Shown: positions 27,509-36,856, counted from the first letter of the stretch. The stretch: 44,078 nucleotides of DNA from an uncultured Porphyromonadaceae bacterium (GCA_947177405.1 CAMWUJ010000019.1:1-44078); one strand, 5' to 3'. Translations and numbers: made by a program. Notes: a model not told the origin generated them from the letters alone.

Positions 27509-27550
27509 AAGGGTTTTCGGTGTTCTTTCGTCAAAGAAATACAGACCCTT
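27509..27550 (+). other. Structured leader segment upstream of mdh
   Basis: An outer stem AAGGGT/ACCCTT (27509-27514 with 27545-27550) encloses a second, perfect 6-bp hairpin TTCTTT-CGTC-AAAGAA (27523-27538). It lies in the 5' untranslated leader, just after the predicted start and about 95 bases before the mdh ATG. No T-tract follows, so it is not a plain terminator. I recognise no known riboswitch. Confidence 0.55.
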
Positions 27551-27643
27551 CTGGAGAGTATTTTAATTTGGCATTAAAGATTAAAACACTTTCCCGGATG
27601 ATAGAAATAATATAACCGTAAAATTAATAAAAAGCAGAAAGTT

Positions 27644-28573
27644 ATGTCTAAAGTAACAGTTGTAGGTGCCGGCAACGTAGGCGCTACCGCAGCAAATGTA
27701 ATGGCTCTCCGCGAGGTGGCGGATGAAGTAGTAATGATTGATATCAAGGAAGGTGTATCCGAAGGTAAAGCCATGGATATGATGCAGACTGCCAATCTCC
27801 TTGACATGAATACCCGTATTTCCGGTGTGACCAACGACTACGCAGCCACTGCAGGAAGTGATGTAGTGGTTATCACTTCCGGTATTCCCCGCAAGCCCGG
27901 TATGACTCGTGAAGAGCTTATCGGCGTGAACGCAGGAATCGTGAAGCAGGTTACAGAAAGTGTTCTTAAATATAGCCCCGAGGCTGTGATCGTATGTGTT
28001 TCCAATCCTATGGACACTATGACTTATCTTATCCACAAGGTATCCGGACTTCCCAAGAACCGTATCATCGGCATGGGTGGTGCTCTCGACAGCAGCCGCT
28101 TCAAATATTATCTTAGCAAAGCTCTCAATGCTAACCCCAATGAGATCGAAGGCTTCGTGATCGGTGGTCATGGTGACACTACTATGATTCCTATGAAGCG
28201 TTTCGCAACACTCCGTGGTATTCCCGTGAAGAACTTCCTCTCTGATGAGGAGCTTGACAAGGTGGCAGCCGATACTATGGTAGGTGGTGCTACTCTCACC
28301 AAACTTCTCGGCACATCAGCATGGTATGCACCCGGAGCTGCAACAGCAGAGGTGGTTGAGGCTGTGATTCATGATCAGGATGCCATCATTCCCTGTTCTG
28401 CCCTTCTTGATGGCGAATATGGCGAGAAAGATCTTTGCATCGGTGTTCCCTGTGTACTCGGGAAAGGTGGTATCAAAAAGATTCTTGAAATTGAACTTAA
28501 CGAAGAAGAGAAAGAGCTCTTCAAGAAGAGCGCTGAGGCTGTGCATAAGACAAATGCAGCTCTCCCCTGCTAA
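27644..28573 (+). CDS. mdh: Malate dehydrogenase (LDH-like type)
   Basis: NAD-dependent malate dehydrogenase of 309 residues of the LDH-like group, interconverting malate and oxaloacetate in the reductive branch to succinate and propionate. The Rossmann start is VTVVGAGNVGATAA; the specificity loop TSGIPRKPGMTR carries Arg where lactate dehydrogenases have Gln, and the catalytic His lies in IGGHGDTTMIP. SNPMDTMTYL is the usual substrate region. It has its own strong promoter and a terminator, so it is a single-gene transcript. Confidence 0.96.
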   Translation: MSKVTVVGAGNVGATAANVMALREVADEVVMIDIKEGVSEGKAMDMMQTANLLDMNTRISGVTNDYAATAGSDVVVITSGIPRKPGMTREELIGVNAGIVKQVTESVLKYSPEAVIVCVSNPMDTMTYLIHKVSGLPKNRIIGMGGALDSSRFKYYLSKALNANPNEIEGFVIGGHGDTTMIPMKRFATLRGIPVKNFLSDEELDKVAADTMVGGATLTKLLGTSAWYAPGAATAEVVEAVIHDQDAIIPCSALLDGEYGEKDLCIGVPCVLGKGGIKKILEIELNEEEKELFKKSAEAVHKTNAALPC

Positions 28574-28595
28574 GATTTAATATCAAAAAAATAAT

Positions 28596-28632
28596 AGAAG
28601 AGCGACTCCAGGTGAGCCGCTCTTCTTTTTTA
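28596..28632 (+). terminator. Terminator of mdh
   Basis: AGAAGAGCG (28596-28604) pairs with CGCTCTTCT (28618-28626), nine pairs with a further CTC/GAG inner pair, followed by a T run. It lies 22 bases after the mdh stop. Confidence 0.9.
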
Positions 28633-28670
28633 CATTCGACTTCATTTTAAATGAAATCAATATACTGATT

Positions 28671-28955
28671 TCAGGATGCTAAACCGGTCAATATAAACAC
28701 GACAAAGAAAGCAATCACTGCAAGCACTCCGAATATAAGAGCGAAGCGATCCAATGTGCGTGAAGCCTCTTTACTCATCTTCTCCACATACAAAGCAGCG
28801 ATATGACTGAATACCATCATGAATATGAAAAATATATCGATCAGTTGCCACCACTCATTTTTTATTCCCGGCAAAGCCATTGAAAGCACGAGGACAATAA
28901 TACATAAAACCAATGCAATCCATGCTACTGCTTTAGACTTAGCTAACTTATTCAT
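28671..28955 (-). CDS. Small three-helix membrane protein, unknown function
   Basis: Protein of 94 residues with three predicted transmembrane helices (about 9-29, 38-58 and 70-92) separated by short charged loops, including EKMSKEASRTLDR. The N terminus NKLAKSK is positive, consistent with inside orientation. I do not recognise a named family. It lies 44 bases downstream of the Spi protein gene on the same strand; no clear promoter is visible between them, so it may be read through from upstream. Confidence 0.6.
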   Translation of the reverse strand: MNKLAKSKAVAWIALVLCIIVLVLSMALPGIKNEWWQLIDIFFIFMMVFSHIAALYVEKMSKEASRTLDRFALIFGVLAVIAFFVVFILTGLAS

Positions 28956-28999
28956 CTTATTATACTTAGTTCGTTAGATATATTAAATGGATCCAATTC

Positions 29000-29959
29000 T
29001 CACCGGTATAGTTTAAAGCCATATACTTTTCCGGTCTCACCAAGGACAAAACCAACATAAAATCCCGGATTCAATGACGAAATATCAAGATTAGCCACCG
29101 ATAATCCTTTATAATAGTGTTCTGCAGCTCTTGACCCATCCATTCCATATACGCGAAGCAGACGGATATCCTCCGGAAAAGATATTTTGAAATGTGCGCC
29201 TCCAAGGGGAGTAACCACCGGACGGGTAGGAGAAAGCATTTCCTCAAGTTGAATCTCCCTTGCTCTATTCTCTTTCTTTACTTCGGAAACAAAGTTCTCG
29301 TAAAATGAAAATGGAATATATTCTTCATTTTCTTCGATAAGAGCATCATCTAAGGAAATCGGACGATAAAGATCGGGATCATAGATTTCAAATTCAACGG
29401 CACCGGGCATTGCAATCCATCCGTTACGACGGTCGATTGCTTCTATACGATCCTTTCTCGCTTCCGAAAGATTATTATATTCCGAAGTATTGTAAGGATT
29501 AGTGATTGTTTTCGAAATATATCCGGGAAGATTCTGCCAGGCATGAAGCGCCGATGTAGGCACACGGCTGTCATATCGGATCAGCTCGATTTCATGGGCA
29601 TATTGGCTGAGCAGATTATTTTCCTCCTCTCCCAACTTTTCACGTCCAAAATTTTCGTTCATGCTATACGCGAGAATGGGATAAGCTTTATTCTCCGCTG
29701 AAATAATCACAAATCCACCCTTGGGAGAATTATATACATAAAAGGGAGAAAAGAGGCGATCGGTAGTAAGTTGGCGTCCATTCCAAACCAACTTGGCCGG
29801 TGCGGTCACCTCCCCGTAAAGGCTGTTGAAGAAAAGTTGGGCCACTCTCATAGCCTCCTTTTGCGAAACAGTCTCCGCCATCATCGTGTGGCCTGATAAG
29901 CACAATATTACGACAATTAATATTGTAAATAATTTCTTAAAGATCATTTTAATATCCAT
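29000..29959 (-). CDS. Stand-alone Spi (I69) inhibitor-like protein with a type IX-like C-terminal tail
   Basis: Secreted protein of 319 residues. A signal peptide (about 8-28, ending near MMAE) is followed by a Spi / Inhibitor_I69 domain (about 30-130): VSQKEAMRVAQLFF, then FYVYNSPKGGFVIISAENKA, then PILAYSMNE. This domain normally forms the propeptide of streptopain-type C10 cysteine proteases, but no catalytic Cys/His domain follows. The middle (130-250) is unrecognised. The last 65 residues (GGAHFKISFP to GFKLYR) resemble a type IX sorting tail, with SLNPGFYVGFV and KLYR. It may be an extracellular protease inhibitor or a decayed protease. The true Met could be at 29959 or 29947. Confidence 0.72.
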   Translation of the reverse strand: MDIKMIFKKLFTILIVVILCLSGHTMMAETVSQKEAMRVAQLFFNSLYGEVTAPAKLVWNGRQLTTDRLFSPFYVYNSPKGGFVIISAENKAYPILAYSMNENFGREKLGEEENNLLSQYAHEIELIRYDSRVPTSALHAWQNLPGYISKTITNPYNTSEYNNLSEARKDRIEAIDRRNGWIAMPGAVEFEIYDPDLYRPISLDDALIEENEEYIPFSFYENFVSEVKKENRAREIQLEEMLSPTRPVVTPLGGAHFKISFPEDIRLLRVYGMDGSRAAEHYYKGLSVANLDISSLNPGFYVGFVLGETGKVYGFKLYR

Positions 29960-30031
29960 AGGTTCTTTCTCTTATAACGCTCCGGGAACATAGAAATTTC
30001 ATTTTCCATAAAGTTGTTTATGTAACTTCTA

Positions 30032-30739
30032 CTATAGGCTCATCTCTTTTAACAATTCAGAATTACTAATAAGAGATTCAATCGGCGAATCCAACTTTAC
30101 TCGACCTTCTTCCAAAACGACTGCCCTATGGCAGATTTTTGCTGCAAGATCAAGATCATGAGTGGCAAGAATTATTGTATGTTCATATTTATTTAGAATC
30201 TCAATCAAATTTTTTCTGGCCTTTCCATCAAGATTCGCGCTTGGCTCGTCGAGAAGCAGAATATCAGGCTCCATAGAAAGGACAGAAGCGATGGCAGCAC
30301 TTCTTCTTTGTCCACCGGAAAGTTGGTAGGATGCTTTTTCACCCATATTTTTTAATCCAACTAAGGTCAAGGCATTTTCAGCGCGACGCATCACTTCCTC
30401 TTCCGGCAATTGCATATTGCGTGGCCCAAAAGCCACATCATCATAGATTGTCGGCATAAAAAGCATATCCTCTGGATCTTGAAACACAAAACCGACACTG
30501 CGTCTTATCATGGAAGCTGTTTTCTCAGTCACCGGCACATCTCCAACATTAACCTCTCCGGAGGTGGGATAGAAAAGTGCATCAGTAAGGAGCATGAGGG
30601 TGGATTTTCCTGAACCATTAAGACCTAACAAGGCCACTCGTTCTCCATGTTTAATCTCTAAACTGACCCCTCGCAAGGCCTCGGTGCCGTCGTTGTAACG
30701 ATAATGCACATCAGTATATCTAACAAAATGATGACTCAT
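30032..30739 (-). CDS. cbiO: ECF nickel/cobalt importer ATP-binding subunit
   Basis: ATPase of 235 residues with Walker A GLNGSGKST at about 39-47, Q-loop FQDPEDMLF, signature LSGGQRRSAAIA, Walker B ILLLDEPSANLD and switch His in ATHDLD. It is the energy-coupling ATPase of an ECF metal transporter: it starts the base after the cbiQ stop codon and follows nikMN-like and cbiQ. A single ATPase gene means the complex is likely to use a homodimer. Confidence 0.93.
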   Translation of the reverse strand: MSHHFVRYTDVHYRYNDGTEALRGVSLEIKHGERVALLGLNGSGKSTLMLLTDALFYPTSGEVNVGDVPVTEKTASMIRRSVGFVFQDPEDMLFMPTIYDDVAFGPRNMQLPEEEVMRRAENALTLVGLKNMGEKASYQLSGGQRRSAAIASVLSMEPDILLLDEPSANLDGKARKNLIEILNKYEHTIILATHDLDLAAKICHRAVVLEEGRVKLDSPIESLISNSELLKEMSL

Positions 30740-31531
30740 CTAATTTCTGATTAACGCTTTAAAATAATATGAAAAGTCCACAAATCTCAACAGGACAATG
30801 ACGATGATCCATCCAAAAAATGTGATCCATGCTTTCTTATCCCAGCCCTTGATACTTACCAAAGGGAAAACTCCCGAAAATCCTCTTGCCTTCATCGCTC
30901 TATGGATTCGTATGGAACGTTGTGTGCTTCTTATAAGGAGCTGTCCTATAAATCTTCCCCACATCCCCAAAGGATATGACTTCCTCCCATATCCTCTTGA
31001 ATCTCTTGCCCTTTTCATATTTATTGCTTCCTCCATTATCACGAATAGATAACGATATGTAAGCAGAAGCTGTGTGCATAAAACTTTCGGGAATCCAAGA
31101 CGCATCATAAGGTTGAAAACGCCTAAAAAACCTGTGAGTGTCACCATTATCACAACAGCCTGCAAGGCAAGGACACCACGCAGAAGAATGGATATAAAAC
31201 TCACCCATCCACGGCTTATTAATAACCCATTAATCCGGAATGCCTCAGTGTGATCCAAAATAGGATTGAACATTCCGATAATAGCCAATAACGGTAGAAT
31301 CCATAAGGATCTGTATAATATTCTACTATATCCGATTCCATACACTTCCGATGCAATAATAGGATATGCCGCGAGCCAAATAAGCTTCTGGGGCGCGTAA
31401 AGAGGCACACTCAAAACAGCCACAAGATAGAGAAAAGTGATTACAAGAATCGAGGGTGAAACATCTGTACCACCATCTTTTTCCATAGCAATTAAAGCCA
31501 TATAGATTTTCTCTATCTTGGATGCCATCAA
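30740..31531 (-). CDS. cbiQ: ECF transporter T component CbiQ
   Basis: Membrane protein of 263 residues that couples ATP hydrolysis to the substrate-binding subunit. Several transmembrane segments in the first two thirds are followed by the two cytoplasmic coupling motifs ARDSRGYG and AMKARGF, with their Ala-Arg-Gly cores, which bind the ATPases. It overlaps the nikMN-like gene by four bases and ends one base before cbiO. Confidence 0.9.
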   Translation of the reverse strand: MMASKIEKIYMALIAMEKDGGTDVSPSILVITFLYLVAVLSVPLYAPQKLIWLAAYPIIASEVYGIGYSRILYRSLWILPLLAIIGMFNPILDHTEAFRINGLLISRGWVSFISILLRGVLALQAVVIMVTLTGFLGVFNLMMRLGFPKVLCTQLLLTYRYLFVIMEEAINMKRARDSRGYGRKSYPLGMWGRFIGQLLIRSTQRSIRIHRAMKARGFSGVFPLVSIKGWDKKAWITFFGWIIVIVLLRFVDFSYYFKALIRN

Positions 31532-32505
31532 TCATTCTTTTTCTCTGATGAAGAATATGCCACACGCCGCTTCCGGAAAATTATGGCACAAATGCCCCAA
31601 AGGGCTACCATGACTATCAAACCTCCTACTATTCCGGCGAAAGTGGAGTCATAATCCGGCATGAAGGCAGTGGAAGGTATTGAGGCGACTCCCAATTCTG
31701 TATCTCCGGTAATCTTTCCAATCGACCATTCAAGACCGTCAGGATTTTCAGAGGCTATCCATGTGAATCCAATTGCCATTATTATAGCTATTACAACAAA
31801 TGCCCAAATCACGTTCTTCCATCTTCTGCCATTTATTTTCCTGTCAGTTTTATCCACGAAATAGTTGAACAGCATATCGGGATTATAGGATTCTACAAAA
31901 GTAAGAACCACGGCTGTAGCTACACCCTCACATATTCCAATGACAAGATGAATTGACGACATCAACCCGAGAAAATTTCCAAACGGAAGAGCTGTCACTC
32001 CCGACAATTCTGTTTCAAGGCTCACCAAGAGAGCTCCTAACTCAAGCCCGATAACGGATGCTGTAACAGATCCGACCCATATTCTCCATTTTGCATGGCC
32101 TCGTCCTCCGCTATATATCCTTTTATAAATCAAAGGAGCCGCTACAAGGCAACTCATGGCAGCCATATTAATTATATTACATCCCAGAGCCAACATTCCC
32201 CCGTCTGCAAAAATCAGACATTGAATAATAAGGACCGAACACAGAGTGATAAATGCCGCCCAGGGTCCTACCAAAGCATACAGGAGCACACCTCCTATTA
32301 TATGCCCGCTCGATCCGGTACCGGGAATAGTGAAATTAATCATCTGAGCGGCAAATACAAATGCCCCTAACACTCCCATAAGAGGGACTATGTCATCTCT
32401 TTTTATTTCTTTGACTTTATGAGAGGCTACTGCTATCAAACCTACAGCCGCCACTCCGGCCACTCCGGCCACCGCCGGTGAGACCAGTGCATCTGCCATG
32501 TGCAT
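31528..32505 (-). CDS. ECF substrate-specific subunit NikMN/CbiM with PDGLE domain
   Basis: Membrane protein of 325 residues. The N terminus begins MHMADALVSP, with Met1 and His2 that bind Ni2+ or Co2+ through the amino terminus in NikM/CbiM proteins; this fixes the start. His68 in GSSGHIIGG is the next expected ligand. The C-terminal PDGLEW (255-260) marks a fused NikN/CbiN-like domain with two further membrane helices. The fusion is typical of one-chain MN subunits. Ni versus Co cannot be set from sequence; no cobalamin or urease genes are in the window, and no cobalamin riboswitch is seen upstream. Confidence 0.9.
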   Translation of the reverse strand: MHMADALVSPAVAGVAGVAAVGLIAVASHKVKEIKRDDIVPLMGVLGAFVFAAQMINFTIPGTGSSGHIIGGVLLYALVGPWAAFITLCSVLIIQCLIFADGGMLALGCNIINMAAMSCLVAAPLIYKRIYSGGRGHAKWRIWVGSVTASVIGLELGALLVSLETELSGVTALPFGNFLGLMSSIHLVIGICEGVATAVVLTFVESYNPDMLFNYFVDKTDRKINGRRWKNVIWAFVVIAIIMAIGFTWIASENPDGLEWSIGKITGDTELGVASIPSTAFMPDYDSTFAGIVGGLIVMVALWGICAIIFRKRRVAYSSSEKKND

Positions 32506-32592
32506 ATTATAGCGTTTTAAAAGGTATTTTAAAATGTTAACAAGTATAAATGCTCTTTGTTTAGAAAGATTATAAATAAGCTACTATAAAAG

Positions 32593-32629
32593 AAAAAAGG
32601 ATGTGTGATAATTTTATTTTCACACATCC
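32593..32629 (-). terminator. Terminator after pfp
   Basis: Ten-bp stem GGATGTGTGA/TCACACATCC (32599-32608 with 32620-32629) with an AT-rich loop; on the minus strand it is followed by TTTTTT. It lies about 57 bases after the pfp stop and separates pfp from the ECF genes. Confidence 0.88.
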
Positions 32630-32685
32630 CCGTATTAGCTTATGGAATGATCCCTATTAGGATTGAATCCTCAAAATAATGATGG

Positions 32686-34344
32686 TTAATCAATATCCTT
32701 TCCGTGCTCAAGAAGAAGAGTCATCGACGGACGATCGCAGATCTCAGCAGGACCGAAATACTGGATCGGGCCAGGATACTGATAGAGAGTATTGAGAGCC
32801 AAAGTCTCGCGTCTTGAAGCGAACTTGAGGTAAGGGCGACCATTAAGGTTAACAAGAGCCTTTTGAATCACAGGCTTGAGTTCGCCGTTACGACGCTCCA
32901 TATTCATCATCATTGTGATAGGAATACCTCCGCAGATCCAGTTTTCAGTATGGTCAGTGAGGTTTCTCACACTCGACATATAACCGGTGAGGCCAGAATT
33001 AATAAGCATTGCGGCATTATAACCAAGGGCGTAAGTATAGTCTGCATCGAAGTTGGTCGGATCTGCACAACGACCTTCATATCCAAAGAAATGATGTTGG
33101 GCAGCAAATTTACCGCTGTACTGACCTTCTTCCCTCATTTCCTCAAGACGCCGTGCTACCATTTCACTGAGAAGGCTCTCGGTCTCAATGAGCGATACCT
33201 GCACGTTACCGTGGCTATCACGGTCAAGACTTAGCTGTAGAGCGATATGTTTGGGAAGTGATTTGTAAAGATCGGCATTTGCACCTGTAAGATGAGAATG
33301 AATAACCTTGAGTTTCTCCTCCTCTTCCTTACCATCGAGCTCTGAAGCATAATCCACAAGAACTTCGTTAAGGTCGGCGATAAGCGACTTCATTGAAGGG
33401 ATAAACTCGATAAGACCCTCGGGGATGAGGACAGTACCAAAGTTCCATCCCATCTTGGCACGCTCCGCGATAACATAACAAATATAGTTTACGATGTTGT
33501 CAAGAGTCATGCGTTTAGCAAGAATTTCTTCAGAGATAAGACAGATATTGGGCTGAGTCTCCAATGCACACTCGAGGGCGATATGTGATGCTGAGCGTCC
33601 CATTAGCTTGATGAAGTGATAGTACTTCTTTGCCGAGTTACAGTCGCGCTGTATATTACCGATCACCTCACTATAAACCTTGCATGCAGTATCAAATCCA
33701 AAAGAAGTCTCGATCCATTTGTTCTTGAGGTCACCATCAATGGTCTTGGGGACTCCGATCACCTGCACGTTTGCACCGATATTCTTATAATACTCGGCAA
33801 GAACAGCAGCATTTGTGTTGGAGTCATCACCACCGATAATCACAAGAGCTTTGATATTAAGCTCCTTAAGAACTTTCAAACCTTTGTCGAATTGCTCGGG
33901 ATACTCAAGCTTTGTACGACCCGAACCAATGATGTCAAAACCACCGGTATTGCGGAAATCCTTGATATAACCGGCAGTAAGCTCCATATACTGATGATCG
34001 ATGAAACCGGAAGGACCCATAAGGAAACCATAAAGACGGTTCTCCTTATTAAGCTTCTTCAAACCATCGAAGATACCGCTCACCACATTGTGGCCGCCGG
34101 GAGCCTGACCACCGGAAAGGATAATACCTACATTGAAGGGCTCCTCAACACGAGTGGGGTTCTCATCATTCTCAAACTCCACGATAGGAAGACCGTAAGT
34201 GTGGGGAAAGAGTTGTTTCACCTCCTCCTGATTGGCAACCGATTGGGTCGGCTCACCGAATTTCACTTTCACAGAGCCCTGAAGATCTTTGGGCAATTTT
34301 GGCTGATAGTCAGCTCTCACTCTTTGAAGTGCGCTTTTTTTCAT
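32686..34344 (-). CDS. pfp: Pyrophosphate--fructose 6-phosphate 1-phosphotransferase
   Basis: PPi-dependent phosphofructokinase of 552 residues, the long group found in plants and Bacteroidota. The binding motif is GGDDSNTNA at 171-179, in which Asp replaces the Gly that ATP enzymes use, and PKTIDGDL at 199-206 keeps the catalytic Asp and the PPi-favouring Lys. MGRSASH and FGYEGRCADPTNFD follow. It makes glycolysis reversible and saves ATP. A -7 promoter box is about 95 bases upstream and a terminator follows. Confidence 0.94.
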   Translation of the reverse strand: MKKSALQRVRADYQPKLPKDLQGSVKVKFGEPTQSVANQEEVKQLFPHTYGLPIVEFENDENPTRVEEPFNVGIILSGGQAPGGHNVVSGIFDGLKKLNKENRLYGFLMGPSGFIDHQYMELTAGYIKDFRNTGGFDIIGSGRTKLEYPEQFDKGLKVLKELNIKALVIIGGDDSNTNAAVLAEYYKNIGANVQVIGVPKTIDGDLKNKWIETSFGFDTACKVYSEVIGNIQRDCNSAKKYYHFIKLMGRSASHIALECALETQPNICLISEEILAKRMTLDNIVNYICYVIAERAKMGWNFGTVLIPEGLIEFIPSMKSLIADLNEVLVDYASELDGKEEEEKLKVIHSHLTGANADLYKSLPKHIALQLSLDRDSHGNVQVSLIETESLLSEMVARRLEEMREEGQYSGKFAAQHHFFGYEGRCADPTNFDADYTYALGYNAAMLINSGLTGYMSSVRNLTDHTENWICGGIPITMMMNMERRNGELKPVIQKALVNLNGRPYLKFASRRETLALNTLYQYPGPIQYFGPAEICDRPSMTLLLEHGKDID

Positions 34345-34437
34345 GATTCGTATGTTGTCTTTTTACCTTAATTATCTTAATATTTCGGCCTAAACCGAAA
34401 CTATTCTATAAAAAGCCGGTTTATTCAATTCAGACTG

Positions 34438-34445
34438 CAAATATA
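34438..34445 (-). promoter_or_regulatory. -7 promoter element for pfp
   Basis: Minus-strand TATATTTG followed by CAG, an exact TAnnTTTG match about 95 bases before the pfp ATG. No -33 box at 19-21 bases. A short palindrome TTTCGG/CCGAAA (34383-34400) lies in the leader. Confidence 0.62.
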
Positions 34446-34522
34446 GCGAATTTTAAGGAGATTCTTATTCTTCAAACTATTTAAATTTGCATTTTTAACA
34501 AATATTGCGCCCTATGGCAAAA

Positions 34523-35647
34523 TTATTGTGAATTTTTCCCTGATATTGTTTTTGCTGTTTCGGAATTATGATGTCGGGCAATTGTCTTTCTAAGCCAGGT
34601 CGGCACCATCACCGCTCCTATCAGAAGATAGAGATAATAGGATATAAGACGCCAGAATATCGCAAGCACTAAGGCTATGCCTGCCGATGTCACCATATCA
34701 CCATAATATTCCGAGAATAACCATTCGCTGAGCCCGGCTCCCCCGGGAGTGGGACTGACCATAAGGACAACCCAGATCACAAACTGACGGGCAAAAATTA
34801 TCCATTGGTAACGGTCGTCGGCAGGAATGAAACCGAAGAAAAGCACATTTACGACGAGATATCTTGATGTCCATGCCAATGCCGTTCCCCAAAACACTTC
34901 GAGCCAGAACCGAAATGGCTTTTTTCGCAACTCCACAGATGTGGCTACCATATTATCTCCTAACCCGGAGATTGATTTTTCCCATTTTCTGAGCCATCGC
35001 CATTTTGAAATTTTATCAAGGGTCTTTTTAATCCATGCCGGTTTCCAGATTATACCGGTGAAAAGGAGAAAAGTCCACACTGTTATGAGCAGATAGACAG
35101 TCCAGAAAGTGTATTTGATACCATGTGAAAAATCTGTTCCTGTGGACGCGAAGATATCTGCAGAGGAGGTGAAGAGTACTATAAAAGGACATGCAATGAC
35201 AAAAAAGAGTTCATCCATGAAAAGAGTGGTAAGCATCAAGGTTGTTGCTCTTCCCATCTCAATTCCCTGGGTATTGAGAAAAACCATTCCCAATGAGCTT
35301 CCTCCTACAGCAGAAGGAGTGACACAATTAGTGAATTCGCACAACATATCGACCTTCCAAGCCTGAGTCCATGTGAGCTGACGGTCGGTCAACGCCCGGA
35401 AGCGCCATGTAAGCCCGAAGTCTCTGCCAAACATGCATAGGAAACCAAGAATAATGCATAACACTCCTCTGACATCGAAATGCATGGATCGCCAAACCAT
35501 CGAGAAATCTTCCTGTCGGGCATCATGCCAAAACATATATGCCACAACCCCCAATCCTATCAGTACAGGAAGGGCGACTTTCCAAAGCGAGAAAGTCTTT
35601 TTTCCGGATTTATTTGCCGCAGTGCTCTCCGCCATGTCTTGTCCCAT
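34523..35647 (-). CDS. LPG-synthase-TM/flippase-like membrane protein
   Basis: Polytopic inner-membrane protein of 374 residues in the family sharing the transmembrane region of lysylphosphatidylglycerol synthase (UPF0104-like). The family pattern NCVTPSAVGGSSLGMVFL and the later SPTPGGAGLSEWLF are clear; about eight membrane segments are seen. No aminoacyl-transfer C-terminal domain is present. It starts two bases after the GT4 gene stop, strongly suggesting coupled expression, which would fit movement or modification of a glycolipid. The substrate is not visible. Confidence 0.82.
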   Translation of the reverse strand: MGQDMAESTAANKSGKKTFSLWKVALPVLIGLGVVAYMFWHDARQEDFSMVWRSMHFDVRGVLCIILGFLCMFGRDFGLTWRFRALTDRQLTWTQAWKVDMLCEFTNCVTPSAVGGSSLGMVFLNTQGIEMGRATTLMLTTLFMDELFFVIACPFIVLFTSSADIFASTGTDFSHGIKYTFWTVYLLITVWTFLLFTGIIWKPAWIKKTLDKISKWRWLRKWEKSISGLGDNMVATSVELRKKPFRFWLEVFWGTALAWTSRYLVVNVLFFGFIPADDRYQWIIFARQFVIWVVLMVSPTPGGAGLSEWLFSEYYGDMVTSAGIALVLAIFWRLISYYLYLLIGAVMVPTWLRKTIARHHNSETAKTISGKNSQ

Positions 35648-35649
35648 TT

Positions 35650-36852
35650 TTATTTCTTATAATTTACCATTATCCTCTTATAATTCTCCGACACCTCATC
35701 CACAACGTCCTCCCAGCTTCTCACCAATGACTCCCTTGCTCCCGCGGCAACCCGTCTTAGCTTATCCCTGTCATCTGCCAAATTTTTCACCAGGTCGGAA
35801 AATTCACCCGGATTTTTATTCACAAGAAAACCATTCTTTTCATCGCTAATAACCTCGGCGGCAGTGGAACCTTTGAGCAAAACTGATGGAGTGCCCATAG
35901 CGGCTGCCTCCCTGACAACCAATGGTGCATTATCATAAAAAGATGGAAAAAGAAATAGATCAGAAGCTGCATAGTATGCGGCCAGAGCTTCCCTTTCGTT
36001 CACAACTCCATGAAGCTTTACCTTATCCTTCAAATTCGATTCATATATCCTTTGCTTCATTTCATCGAATGCATAGCCCGTGCCTATAAAATTCATTCTG
36101 AACTTTACATTTCCGTTCATCTCTTCAAGAGAATCGAGTATAGTGTCAACCCCTTTTTCCTTTATATGCTGCCCCACAAAAAGCAAAGCCATCTCATCTT
36201 CAGAGATTCCTAATGATTTTTTTGCCTTACTTTTATAGTCGAATAAATCTCCCTCCACTATGGAAGCGAAGTCGTTGCCGTTTTCCATCACTCGCAACTT
36301 CCCTTTATATCCATATTCTCTCACTGTTTCCTCCACATAAGCCTGAGGAATCCATACTTCATCGCAGGCATTAAAAAAATCGAGGATTCGTTTCATGATA
36401 ATCGGCACACACCAGGGGGCATGTCGAAAAGAATGTTCGAGATCCTGACGATACTTGGAATGAAAAGTGCCGATAAGTGGGATATTTTGTTTTTTCTTCA
36501 CATACACTGCCAGACGGCCTGACGAGAAAGGACAATGTGAATGGAGAATCTTGAAATTTTTCTTTCGCAATCTTCTCCATATAAAAGGATCCAACTTTGG
36601 ATAGCCATACCGGTAGGGCTTTCTATTCCATATAGGAAGAGAGAAATACCTCATCACCTCATAAGGATACGAACGACTCTCCGGATTCCAAGGAGTGACA
36701 ACGCAGGGCAGCATATCTTTCTTAGTGAACCAATGCGCGTAATTCTGCACGGTTAAAGTCACTCCATCAAGAATTGGAGGGAAACTATCGTTAAATATCC
36801 CATAAAGTCCCTCATCGGCTGATGAATTGTATATAGTGTCCTTTTCAATCAT
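35650..36852 (-). CDS. GT4-family glycosyltransferase
   Basis: GT-B fold glycosyltransferase of 400 residues. The N-terminal acceptor domain has PPILDGVTLTVQNYA and HSHCPFSSG; the C-terminal donor domain has FVGQHIKEKGVDTIL and the catalytic-type motif PSFYDNAPLVVREAAAMG, in which Asp stands for the first Glu of EX7E. This pattern resembles bacterial glucosyltransferases of lipid or wall polymers. The ATG at 36852 has no leader, see the promoter entry. The partner flippase-like gene follows by two bases. The sugar and acceptor are unknown. Confidence 0.86.
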   Translation of the reverse strand: MIEKDTIYNSSADEGLYGIFNDSFPPILDGVTLTVQNYAHWFTKKDMLPCVVTPWNPESRSYPYEVMRYFSLPIWNRKPYRYGYPKLDPFIWRRLRKKNFKILHSHCPFSSGRLAVYVKKKQNIPLIGTFHSKYRQDLEHSFRHAPWCVPIIMKRILDFFNACDEVWIPQAYVEETVREYGYKGKLRVMENGNDFASIVEGDLFDYKSKAKKSLGISEDEMALLFVGQHIKEKGVDTILDSLEEMNGNVKFRMNFIGTGYAFDEMKQRIYESNLKDKVKLHGVVNEREALAAYYAASDLFLFPSFYDNAPLVVREAAAMGTPSVLLKGSTAAEVISDEKNGFLVNKNPGEFSDLVKNLADDRDKLRRVAAGARESLVRSWEDVVDEVSENYKRIMVNYKK

Positions 36853-36856
36853 GTTG

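Noticed and set aside
32506..32685. Possible cobalamin or nickel riboswitch upstream of the ECF genes
   Set aside because: No B12-box-like sequence is seen; the only clear structure is the pfp terminator.
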